From Defluviitaleaceae bacterium (GTDB lineage Bacteria; Bacillota; Clostridia; Lachnospirales; UBA5962), in contig WRFW01000108.1 in the NCBI GenBank assembly GCA_009787435.1, positions 1 through 5,088 of the forward strand: a stretch of DNA of 5,088 bases, read 5' to 3'. Below are positions 1 to 5,088 of this stretch, piece after piece. Numbering within the stretch: the first letter of the stretch is position 1; each line of letters starts with the position of its first letter. Below the pieces are notes generated by a model, which worked only from the letters and a program-made list of their open reading frames with translations, was not told the DNA's origin and made no database searches. The position numbers and the translations under genes are program-made.

Positions 1-92
1 TCGTTTTTAGTTTACCTATGATAGCGAAAAAACGGGCTATCTTTAATGCACCTTTTAAAAGAGGTGCTCAATTATATAAACTTAAAAATTAA
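1..92 (+). CDS. 3' end of an unidentified protein (partial)
   Basis: An open frame enters from the left edge (first full codon at 3) and runs 29 codons to a TAA at 90-92. The visible end is basic and reads AKKRAIFNAPFKRGAQLYKL before the last two residues. I do not recognise the family. The strong terminator 40 bases downstream fits a real gene end here, and the gene would converge on the minus-strand block. Two short inverted repeats lie inside it (20-25 with 36-41, and 48-54 with 61-67), so a structured RNA or chance frame cannot be excluded. Confidence is limited because so little of it is present. Confidence 0.4.
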   Translation, partial: VFSLPMIAKKRAIFNAPFKRGAQLYKLKN

Positions 93-131
93 TATGTAAC
101 GACTATAATTATAACATAAATTTTACAATAA

Positions 132-162
132 AAAAAGCCCTAAAATAAATTTAGGGCTTTTT
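132..162. terminator. Bidirectional rho-independent terminator
   Basis: A perfect 13-bp inverted repeat (132-144 with 150-162, core GCCCTAAA/TTTAGGGC) encloses a 5-base loop. It is flanked by seven A on the left (130-136), giving a seven-U tail for minus-strand transcripts. Five T on the right give a tail for plus-strand transcripts. It sits between two convergent gene ends, at 92 and 224, and so probably ends both transcription units. Confidence 0.9.
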
Positions 163-223
163 AAATTAATATAAATATTGGCTAAAATATGTGTACAAAA
201 CTGTAATTTAGAAAAAAAGAAAT

Positions 224-481
224 TCAAAATAAAAACAAACTACTAGCTAAAAAGAAAAAACTTGAAATCATCGCTAATATAGATACCCCCCCCAATATGA
301 TACCAACAATTGAAGACCAATGTTTGCCCTCTTTTTTTAGTGAGATAATACCTAAAACTACTGCTGCAGGCGAAAGTAATAAAGAAAAAAAGAAAAGAAA
401 CCAAGTTGCAATTCCTAAACCAAAACTAATCCAACCAAAAAGTATATTATTTTTATTATTTGAAACATTTTCATTTTCCAT
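224..481 (-). CDS. Small two-helix membrane protein, DUF4190-like
   Basis: This 85-residue protein has a short polar, Asn-rich N-terminus (residues 1-12). A long hydrophobic stretch follows (about 13-48, broken by a Ser-Pro at 37-38), then a charged loop KKEGKHW (49-55) and a second hydrophobic stretch (56-85). The order helix, LGIISLKK-type loop, then SIVGIILGG resembles DUF4190-type membrane proteins, whose function is not established. The ATG lies three bases after the tenA stop codon. Its only ribosome-site candidate, AAGGATGG, is about 12 bases upstream inside the end of tenA, so translation is probably coupled to tenA. The gene ends with TGA and is followed by the terminator at 132-162. 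A run of eight G in the coding strand (codons 63-66) falls at the start of the second helix. The family call is moderately sure; a role in thiamine metabolism is not supported by the sequence. Confidence 0.75.
   Translation of the reverse strand: MENENVSNNKNNILFGWISFGLGIATWFLFFFSLLLSPAAVVLGIISLKKEGKHWSSIVGIILGGVSILAMISSFFFLASSLFLF
286..293 (-). repeat. G8 homopolymer inside a coding region
   Basis: Eight consecutive C on the plus strand read as G8 in the coding strand of the small membrane protein (end of Leu63, Gly64, Gly65, start of Val66). No other run of G or C this long occurs in this AT-rich window. One extra G would replace the second helix with a hydrophilic tail ending at a TAG after about 16 codons. 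One G fewer would reach a TAG within three codons of the tract. It is therefore a candidate slippage site, or a site prone to sequencing error. Confidence 0.6.
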
Positions 482-484
482 TTT

Positions 485-1147
485 TTAAATTAACCATCCT
501 TCCAAAGTGTGAGCCATTTCCCAAAATGCTAATTCATAACGACTACTTATAATAAAGTGTTCTTTCCATCTTTTTAAATCTTCTTCTGTTGCTTTTTCAG
601 CAAGTTTATCTAACCTATTAATTTGTTCTTCAACTAAGCTACGAAACCAATCACCACCATAAGTAGCAATCCATTCCTTATAAATATCTTCTTTTGGAGA
701 ACAAATTTTCAGCTTTTCACCAATTTCATAATAAAGCCAATAACAAGGCAAAAGTGCCGCTATTACATCGCCCAAACTTCCTGTTAACACAGAGCGATAC
801 ATATGAGAAGTGTACGCATAGGCAGTTGGTGCTGGTTTAAAAGCTTTATAAATTTCTTCTGTGATACCAAGCCGCTTTGAAAAATCTCTATGGAGAGCAA
901 GCTCTGCTTCATAAGTTCCTTTTGCATGGTCTGCTAAGCTTGCTGTAGTCTCAAGGTCAAAAGCTTTTGCACCTGCATAGGCTTGGCACTTAGCAAAATG
1001 AGTTAAATAGTATGCATCTTGCATTACATAGTATTTAAAATTTTCTAAAGGAAGTGTTCCATCTCCAATTCCTTTAACAAAAGGGTGATTAAAGCTAGCT
1101 TCCCAAATTTCATTTGCTTCTTTTCTAATTAGCTCTGTGAATTTCAA
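485..1147 (-). CDS. tenA: Aminopyrimidine aminohydrolase / thiaminase II (TenA)
   Basis: TenA is a cytosolic, all-helical enzyme (EC 3.5.99.2) that converts aminopyrimidines from degraded thiamine to hydroxymethylpyrimidine for salvage, and can also split thiamine. With the start used here the protein has 220 residues and aligns without gaps to the B. subtilis enzyme as I remember it. Conserved blocks include HPFVKGIGDGTLP (21-33), QDAYYLTHFAK (43-53), ALLPCYWLYYE (131-141), YGGDWF (163-168) and the C-terminal EGW. Expected active-site residues are all present: Asp44, Tyr47, Tyr112, catalytic Cys135, Tyr139, Tyr163, Glu205 and Phe208. The C-terminus is about 14 residues shorter than in B. subtilis. 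I place the start at TTG (1145-1147). GGAGG lies 8 bases upstream, and the product then begins MKFTEL, matching MKFSEE of B. subtilis. The ATG at 1160-1162 would overlap the Shine-Dalgarno itself. No TPP riboswitch is visible upstream and no other thi genes lie nearby. Confidence 0.95.
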   Translation of the reverse strand: MKFTELIRKEANEIWEASFNHPFVKGIGDGTLPLENFKYYVMQDAYYLTHFAKCQAYAGAKAFDLETTASLADHAKGTYEAELALHRDFSKRLGITEEIYKAFKPAPTAYAYTSHMYRSVLTGSLGDVIAALLPCYWLYYEIGEKLKICSPKEDIYKEWIATYGGDWFRSLVEEQINRLDKLAEKATEEDLKRWKEHFIISSRYELAFWEMAHTLEGWLI

Positions 1148-1155
1148 TTTATGTA

Positions 1156-1160
1156 CCTCC
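1156..1160 (-). promoter_or_regulatory. Shine-Dalgarno that fixes the tenA start at TTG
   Basis: GGAGG on the minus strand lies 8 bases before TTG (1145-1147), an ideal distance. The in-frame ATG at 1160-1162 shares its G with this motif, and nothing resembling a ribosome site precedes it. This argues that the ATG is not the true start. Confidence 0.75.
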
Positions 1161-1180
1161 ATAATCTTTGCCGATTAATA

Positions 1181-1209
1181 ATTATACCACAAAAACAACA
1201 ATAAAACAA
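1181..1209 (-). promoter_or_regulatory. Sigma-A type promoter of tenA
   Basis: On the minus strand, TTGTTT (1204-1209) and a perfect TATAAT (1181-1186) are separated by 17 bases. A TG one base before the -10 box makes it an extended -10. It lies 33 bases upstream of the TTG start of tenA, between the end of the DUF2130 gene and tenA. tenA and the small membrane gene can thus be transcribed independently of the genes upstream. Confidence 0.7.
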
Positions 1210-1243
1210 GTAAAAAATTTTATTTTTTAAGTTTTTGGAGAAT

Positions 1244-2770
1244 CTAATCTCCTATAAGACTTTCAAACTTAGCTTTCATCGTTGGATTATTTTTCGTTAA
1301 TTTTTTTATTGAAACATCATCTAGTTTGTTATTAGCTAACCTAAGATTATTTTCAGAACCTAACAATTCTGATTTTGTTTTTTCTAATGCTTTTATAGAT
1401 TTATCTATTTCTTCTATCGCTTTATTAAATTTATCACTCGCCAATTTATAATTTCTTGAAAAACCAGTTTTAAAAGTTTCCAAATTTTTTTCAAAGTCTG
1501 TTATATCTACATTTTGCTCACGCATTAAAGTTATTTCTTTCTTATACTGCAAGGATTTCATTGCAGCATTTCTTAATAAAGTTATTATGGTTATAAAAAA
1601 CTGTGGTCTTATTACGTACATTTTTTCATATTCATAAGAAACATCTACAATTCCATTATTATAAAGTTCATTATCTATTTCTAACATAGAAACTAAAACA
1701 GCATATTCGCAGTTTTTTTGTTTTCTATCTTTATCTAATTCTTTAAAAAAATGTTCATTTTTCTTTTTCGTTGCTGTTTCATCATTTTCGTTTTTCATCT
1801 CAAACATTATAGAAATAACTTCTTCACCATCTTCATCTAATTCTCTATATATATAATCACCTTTGCTGCCGCTGCTTGCATCATTATCTTTTTCAAAGCT
1901 AACAGTAGGCGGGAACACCGAACGAAGATTGTTAAAAGATACTTCACAATGTTGCTCCAAACTTTCACCGACCATTTTTGTGCTTTGTTTCGCTTTAAAG
2001 TCTTTATAAAAAGCTATCTCATCTTCTTTGGCTTTTAATTGAGTTTCATAATTTTGCTTTATATGATTTTTCTCTACTTCAGTTTGATTAGCTTGAATTT
2101 CTAATTTAGAAGTAAGCTCTAATATTTGTTTTTCTTTTTCGGTGTTAATTTGGAGTAGTTCAATACCTTTTTTACTCTCGACTTCTGTTATTTTATTTTT
2201 CAAAGTTGAAACTTCCTTTTCTTTTTCAGATAAAGCCTTTTCAATCTCATATTGTTTTTCTTTTTCAAAAACATCTATTTTTGTTTTCAATTCTTTTATT
2301 TCAGTTTCCTTTTGAGAATTCATTTGTGTCAATTCTAACGCTTTTTTGCCTTCTAATTCGATAATTTTATTATTTAATTCTGATATCTCTTTATCTTTTT
2401 GCTCTTTAACCTTCGCTAAGTTTTGGCTTATCTCAATCTTAACAAGTTCAATAGCAAGCTGTTTTTCTTTTTCAAAAGCTTCAATCTTTGACTTTAAATC
2501 TAATGCTTCATTTTCTTTTTCTGAAAGTATTTGCTGCAATTGTAGTTTATTTTCACCGTCTAACTCAGTAAATTTATTCTTTAACTCTGATATTTCTTTA
2601 TCTTTCTGCTCTTTAACCTTTGCCTCAGATAATTTTATTTCACTTTCTAACTTTTCTTTTAATTCTCTTTCAAATTCTTTAGTTTTAACTTGACTTAGTA
2701 TGTTTGCATAACCCGCTTCATCTATCGTGAAAGAAGTTTCACAAGAGGGGCATTTTATTTGATTGTTCAT
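1244..2770 (-). CDS. DUF2130-family coiled-coil protein, possible PD-(D/E)XK nuclease
   Basis: The protein has 508 residues. The N-terminus carries a single zinc-ribbon-like CPSC (residues 7-10) followed by a conserved-looking helix (DEAGYANILSQV). Residues about 30-260 are almost pure Lys/Glu-rich coiled coil with a 69-residue internal duplication. Residues about 266-415 match the DUF2130 domain (GESLEQHCE, LRSVFPP, GSKGDYIYRE, FEMKNENDET, IRPQFF). Within it, Asp305 and the ExK of Glu324-Met-Lys326 have the spacing and hydrophobic setting of a PD-(D/E)XK nuclease core, with Glu269 or Glu272 as the helix acidic residue. This is inference, since the family's function is not established. A further helical tail (about 435-490) resembles coiled coil again. 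AAGGAGG (2782-2788) precedes the ATG, with 11 bases between GGAGG and the start. The decayed GNAT gene ends 37 bases upstream and may once have shared its transcript. Length and ends look complete. Family assignment is confident; a DNA-cleaving role is a hypothesis. Confidence 0.85.
   Translation of the reverse strand: MNNQIKCPSCETSFTIDEAGYANILSQVKTKEFERELKEKLESEIKLSEAKVKEQKDKEISELKNKFTELDGENKLQLQQILSEKENEALDLKSKIEAFEKEKQLAIELVKIEISQNLAKVKEQKDKEISELNNKIIELEGKKALELTQMNSQKETEIKELKTKIDVFEKEKQYEIEKALSEKEKEVSTLKNKITEVESKKGIELLQINTEKEKQILELTSKLEIQANQTEVEKNHIKQNYETQLKAKEDEIAFYKDFKAKQSTKMVGESLEQHCEVSFNNLRSVFPPTVSFEKDNDASSGSKGDYIYRELDEDGEEVISIMFEMKNENDETATKKKNEHFFKELDKDRKQKNCEYAVLVSMLEIDNELYNNGIVDVSYEYEKMYVIRPQFFITIITLLRNAAMKSLQYKKEITLMREQNVDITDFEKNLETFKTGFSRNYKLASDKFNKAIEEIDKSIKALEKTKSELLGSENNLRLANNKLDDVSIKKLTKNNPTMKAKFESLIGD
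2210..2623 (-). repeat. Internal 207-bp tandem duplication in the DUF2130 coiled coil
   Basis: Residues 50-118 and 119-187 are two copies of a 69-residue unit. AKVKEQKDKEISEL occurs at 50-63 and 119-132, and FEKEKQ at 99-104 and 168-173, both exactly 69 apart. Over the 42 bases coding the first motif (2582-2623 and 2375-2416), 38 match and the four differences are all silent. The rest of the unit has diverged more. A weaker third copy may follow (SEKEKEVSTLKNKITEVESKK, about 181-201, one residue apart from exact register). Confidence 0.7.
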
Positions 2771-2807
2771 TGAAATAGTTTCCTCCTTAGTTTATTTCAC
2801 TATTTTT

Positions 2808-3269
2808 TCAAATATTTTGTATCATTAGTAGACAAGGATTGTCCTCTCACAATATTTCAGTAAAAACTTCTAATGGCCTAAAACCAATATATAAGTAAAA
2901 TTCCCCAGTTAAAGAATATTCTAAATTTTCTTTAGAACTGTCTATTAGTTTTACCATTAAGAAGTATATGTCTTTTTCTTTACAATATTGCTTACAATAA
3001 TTTATAAGCTTTTACCAATACCTAAACGGTGGTAGTTTTTCAAAACACCCATAATATATATTTCTAAATTTGTATTATTATGATGTTTTGAATGATACAA
3101 AACCAATGGGTTTTATATCACTAAAAGCTACATACATAGGAAATAGGGCAGATATGTCTATATATTTTTGTGTGTGTTTTGAAATTCAAAAACATTCTGG
3201 CAAAGCATGAAGAACGCTTTCAGCTATTTTGATTTTTTCAGCTGGCATACTTATTTGCTTAAAATTCAA
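2808..3269 (-). pseudogene. GNAT-family N-acetyltransferase, decayed
   Basis: Translating the minus strand across frames rebuilds a nearly full-length acetyltransferase of about 153 residues. It begins NFKQISMPAEKIKIAESVLH with LPECF (family PEWFG). It continues through PIGFVSFKT, EIYIMGVLKNYHRLGIGKSL, YCKEKDIYFLMVKLID, FYLYIGFRPLEVF and EDNPCLLMI. RLGIGK (3011-3028) is the acetyl-CoA binding motif A. Four lesions are visible. A TGA lies at 3186-3188, where the family has Gly. A frame change near 3075-3081 is followed in the old frame by two TAA. A second frame change occurs near 3006-3010. Another TGA lies at 2847-2849, where the family has Trp. The probable start is TTG (3267-3269), 9 bases after AAGGA. 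Substrate is unknown. The gene lies 37 bases upstream of the DUF2130 gene on the same strand. Multiple lesions make a functional product unlikely, though sequencing indels could explain some of them. Confidence 0.85.
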
Positions 3270-3283
3270 TATGTTTATTCCTT

Positions 3284-3392
3284 TCTAAAATAATTATTAA
3301 AAAGTCGTCTCTTATTATTCGTTTTTTCAATCTTAAATCTATATTATTTATTTTAATACTTTGATTTTGTATATCATTAATGAAAATTCATA
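3284..3392. other. AT-rich intergenic stretch, nothing recognised
   Basis: This very AT-rich segment upstream of the acetyltransferase pseudogene has stops in all frames. I see no convincing promoter pair, hairpin or RNA gene in it. Its right part may be further-decayed DNA from the second DUF2130 gene start that follows. Confidence 0.4.
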
Positions 3393-3422
3393 CAAGAGGG
3401 GGTATTTTATTTGATTATTTAT
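3393..3422 (-). repeat. Remnant copy of the DUF2130 gene start
   Basis: The segment matches the first codons of the DUF2130 gene (2742-2770) at about 26 of 29 aligned positions, plus one extra G in the G-run. Read on the minus strand it gives (ATA)-NNQIK-Tyr-Pro, where the intact gene has ATG-NNQIK-Cys-Pro. The start codon and the first zinc-ribbon Cys codon are therefore both changed, and the frame is lost after the G-run. Similarity fades within a few tens of bases on either side. It looks like the stub of a second, mostly deleted DUF2130 copy. The match is short, so chance in AT-rich DNA is not fully excluded. Confidence 0.5.
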
Positions 3423-3439
3423 AAACCTATGTTTTAACT

Positions 3440-4182
3440 TTAAATTGATTTATAACTCTTTCCTCTATTACAAGAAAAACAAAGAGTTTGTAAGTTATCA
3501 TCATCACTAGTGCCATTTTTCGATATTGGAATTATATGGTCTACTTCAAGATTAGCACCCTCAAAAGCAGAACTGCCACAAATTTCACAACGGTAGTTGT
3601 CTCTTTTTAAAATACCGAAACGCTTACTTTCTGTAACTCTTTGCCTCTCGGATTGCCTAGCTATCGATTTGTTTTCAAAATTTTCACCGTCTTTTATAAT
3701 ATTAGTAATATATGTTTGACATTTACTAGAATAACGATTTCTCCCCGCACCAGAGAAGTATAGCTATTTTCAACAAATACAGCTATACCCATAGGAGCAT
3801 TTTTAATTTTAATATTATCAATCATATTACGCAAATATTTTATATATGTTTTATGGTTATTAAACCAAATAAATTTATTGATTCCAGCCCAAACATTATC
3901 ATCATTTTCCTCTAATAATTTATTGTATTCTTGCTCATACTGCCTAAATTTTTTAATATTTTTTTCAAGCTATTCAAGAAGTTCCATTATTAGTTCTTTA
4001 TTATTCAAATAAAACTCTGATAGAAATTTTTTATTTGATTCTTCATCTAAATTATTATTATATGTTTGCAAAGATTTAAAAGGTCTATCTAACAAAATCT
4101 CAGATTTAACATAATAAAACTTAGCTTTATATAATTCAGTGAGTTTTATAAATTTTTTGTATAAATCACTGTGGTTTTCTAT
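3440..4182 (-). pseudogene. HNH endonuclease, decayed
   Basis: The C-terminal part encodes a clear HNH domain. It has RFGILKRDNYRCEICG (CxxC at 3578-3589), then LEVDHIIPISKNGTSDDDN (DHII at 3530-3541), LQTLCFSCNRGKS (second CxxC at 3470-3481) and a TAA at 3440-3442. Upstream, about 150 residues of helical, Lys/Glu/Asn-rich sequence (such as ELYKAKFYYVKSEILLDRPF and DDNVWAGINKFIWFNN) form an N-terminal region I do not recognise. Lesions are an in-frame TAG at 3970-3972 and a single-base frame change near 3758. There is also no usable start codon. The best placed candidate is ATA at 4180-4182, 8 bases after AAGG (4191-4194), possibly a mutated ATG. The span is one base short of a whole number of codons plus the stop, as expected for one deletion. 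The HNH metal and Cys residues survive, so decay is recent or the HNH part was intact until lately. The CRISPR array begins 13 bases beyond the presumed start. Confidence 0.85.
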
Positions 4183-4195
4183 TTTAGAGACCTTA

Positions 4196-4231
4196 GTTTT
4201 TGGGGCATTCTAAACAACATGGCTCTAAAAC
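4196..4231 (-). repeat. Degenerate terminal CRISPR repeat
   Basis: This repeat differs from the other thirteen at two positions: in crRNA sense A29 is C and C31 is A, giving GCCCCAAAAAC at its 3' end. Decay of the repeat farthest from the leader is typical, so it marks the trailer end of the array. The 5' half, which pairs with tracrRNA, is unchanged. Confidence 0.9.
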
Positions 4232-5088
4232 ATACAACTAGCCCAAATTCTGGCAATTTAGGTTTTGGTGGCATTCTAAACAACATGGCTCTAAAACAAA
4301 GAGTGACATTTGATCCTATTGATCATGGTTTTGGTGGCATTCTAAACAACATGGCTCTAAAACGGTTATCATTCAATTCAACTTTTGGTATACGTTTTGG
4401 TGGCATTCTAAACAACATGGCTCTAAAACATAGCCTCGTCTTCAGCAACATAGCCAATTGTTTTGGTGGCATTCTAAACAACATGGCTCTAAAACCGTCG
4501 CATCATTTGGATATGATCCGTACAAGTTTTGGTGGCATTCTAAACAACATGGCTCTAAAACTATACTTTTGAACCGGCTTCATGCCATCTAGTTTTGGTG
4601 GCATTCTAAACAACATGGCTCTAAAACGCATAAAGCGAGCAGAATACATATTAAACAGTTTTGGTGGCATTCTAAACAACATGGCTCTAAAACTATGATT
4701 TTGAAGTCCAATGTTATAAAGCTGTTTTGGTGGCATTCTAAACAACATGGCTCTAAAACTAATGGTAGATGCATTAGTCTGTTCTCCTAGTTTTGGTGGC
4801 ATTCTAAACAACATGGCTCTAAAACCTAACTATAGTGCACAGGGATTGCGAAATTGTTTTGGTGGCATTCTAAACAACATGGCTCTAAAACCTAACTGAG
4901 CTGTTTTTTATAGGAATATTAGTTTTGGTGGCATTCTAAACAACATGGCTCTAAAACTATTAACATTAATATCTACAGTGTAAATAGGTTTTGGTGGCAT
5001 TCTAAACAACATGGCTCTAAAACAATAAAGCTTTACAATTCTTTCACCATTTTGTTTTGGTGGCATTCTAAACAACATGGCTCTAAAA
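4196..5088 (-). CRISPR. Type II-A-like CRISPR array, cut by the window edge
   Basis: There are 14 repeats of 36 bp and 13 spacers, every spacer exactly 30 bp (period 66). Repeats start at 4196, 4262, 4328, 4394, 4460, 4526, 4592, 4658, 4724, 4790, 4856, 4922, 4988 and 5054; the last lacks only its final base at the window end. Repeats 2-14 are identical, and only the first differs. In crRNA sense (minus strand) the repeat begins GTTTTAGAGCCATGTTG and ends GAATGCCACCAAAAC. About 30 of 36 positions match the Streptococcus pyogenes type II-A repeat as I recall it, so a Cas9 and tracrRNA are expected. The polarity and the decayed left-end repeat put the leader to the right of the window. No cas gene, leader or anti-repeat is visible here. 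All spacers differ; their targets cannot be judged from this sequence, and none matches the rest of the window by eye. Confidence 0.98.

Noticed and set aside
297..488. Plus-strand open frame of 63 codons opposite the small membrane gene.
   Set aside because: It has no ribosome site and is antisense to a gene that has plausible membrane-protein structure and is coupled to tenA.
1237..1252. Hairpin GGAGA/TCTCC at the end of the DUF2130 gene as a terminator.
   Set aside because: The stem is only 5 bp, it overlaps the stop codon, and no U tract follows directly on the minus strand.
2346..2693. Plus-strand open frame of 115 codons rich in Ser, Phe and Asn.
   Set aside because: It is the complement of the Lys/Glu-rich coiled coil of the DUF2130 gene, which has far better support.
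2826..2846. Imperfect palindrome around GACAAGGATTGTC that could be an operator upstream of the DUF2130 gene.
   Set aside because: It lies within the rebuilt acetyltransferase frame (the EDNPCL codons), so coding origin explains it, and no good promoter pair accompanies it.
3168..3178. Short TG repeat as a phase-variable microsatellite.
   Set aside because: It has only about four units and lies inside a pseudogene.
2808..3269. Reading TGA as tryptophan to keep the acetyltransferase open.
   Set aside because: Only one of the two TGA falls at a Trp position, frame changes remain, TenA uses TGG for Trp, and TGA ends the small membrane gene.
4171..4814. Open frames on both strands across the CRISPR array, giving proteins with a repeated NNMALK or MLFRMPPK motif.
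   Set aside because: They are translations of the 66-bp repeat-spacer period, which is divisible by three and so keeps one frame open. They have no ribosome sites and no protein character.
4562..4921. Partial resemblance between spacers (4562-4591 with 4694-4723, and a shared CTAACT at 4826 and 4892) as a sign of related targets.
   Set aside because: The shared stretches are short and AT-rich, and the rest of each pair differs, so chance is enough.

Overview
The window is AT-rich DNA from a low-GC Gram-positive bacterium, most likely of the class Bacilli. The evidence is strong GGAGG Shine-Dalgarno sites, a TTG start, a TenA protein very close to the Bacillus subtilis enzyme, and a CRISPR repeat of the type II-A (Streptococcus/Listeria-like) class. 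A Gemella-like or Lactobacillales host would fit, but genus is only a guess.

Layout, left to right. Positions 1-92 hold the 3' end of an unidentified plus-strand reading frame. A strong bidirectional terminator at 132-162 separates it from a convergent minus-strand block. That block contains a small two-helix membrane protein (DUF4190-like, 224-481) with an 8-G homopolymer in its coding strand, and tenA (thiaminase II / aminopyrimidine aminohydrolase, 485-1147). tenA starts at a TTG codon and has its own sigma-A type promoter. Next is a 508-residue coiled-coil DUF2130-family protein (1244-2770) with a possible PD-(D/E)XK nuclease core and an internal 69-residue duplication.

Upstream of that gene the DNA is decayed. 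There is a GNAT acetyltransferase pseudogene (2808-3269), a roughly 30-bp second copy of the DUF2130 gene start (3393-3422), and an HNH endonuclease pseudogene (3440-4182). The region 3284-3392 holds nothing recognisable.

The right end (4196-5088) is a CRISPR array with 14 repeats of 36 bp and 13 spacers of exactly 30 bp, cut by the window edge. Repeat polarity and a degenerate repeat at the left end say it is transcribed on the minus strand, right to left. Its leader, and probably cas9/cas1/cas2/csn2 and the tracrRNA, should therefore lie beyond the right edge. No tracrRNA anti-repeat or cas gene is visible here.

Functionally, tenA and the small membrane gene form one short transcription unit. 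The DUF2130/GNAT/HNH stretch looks like an eroding accessory, perhaps defence-related, segment next to a well-preserved CRISPR array. I found nothing that clearly amounts to a new intact system. The DUF2130 protein is the best candidate for unexplored biology.
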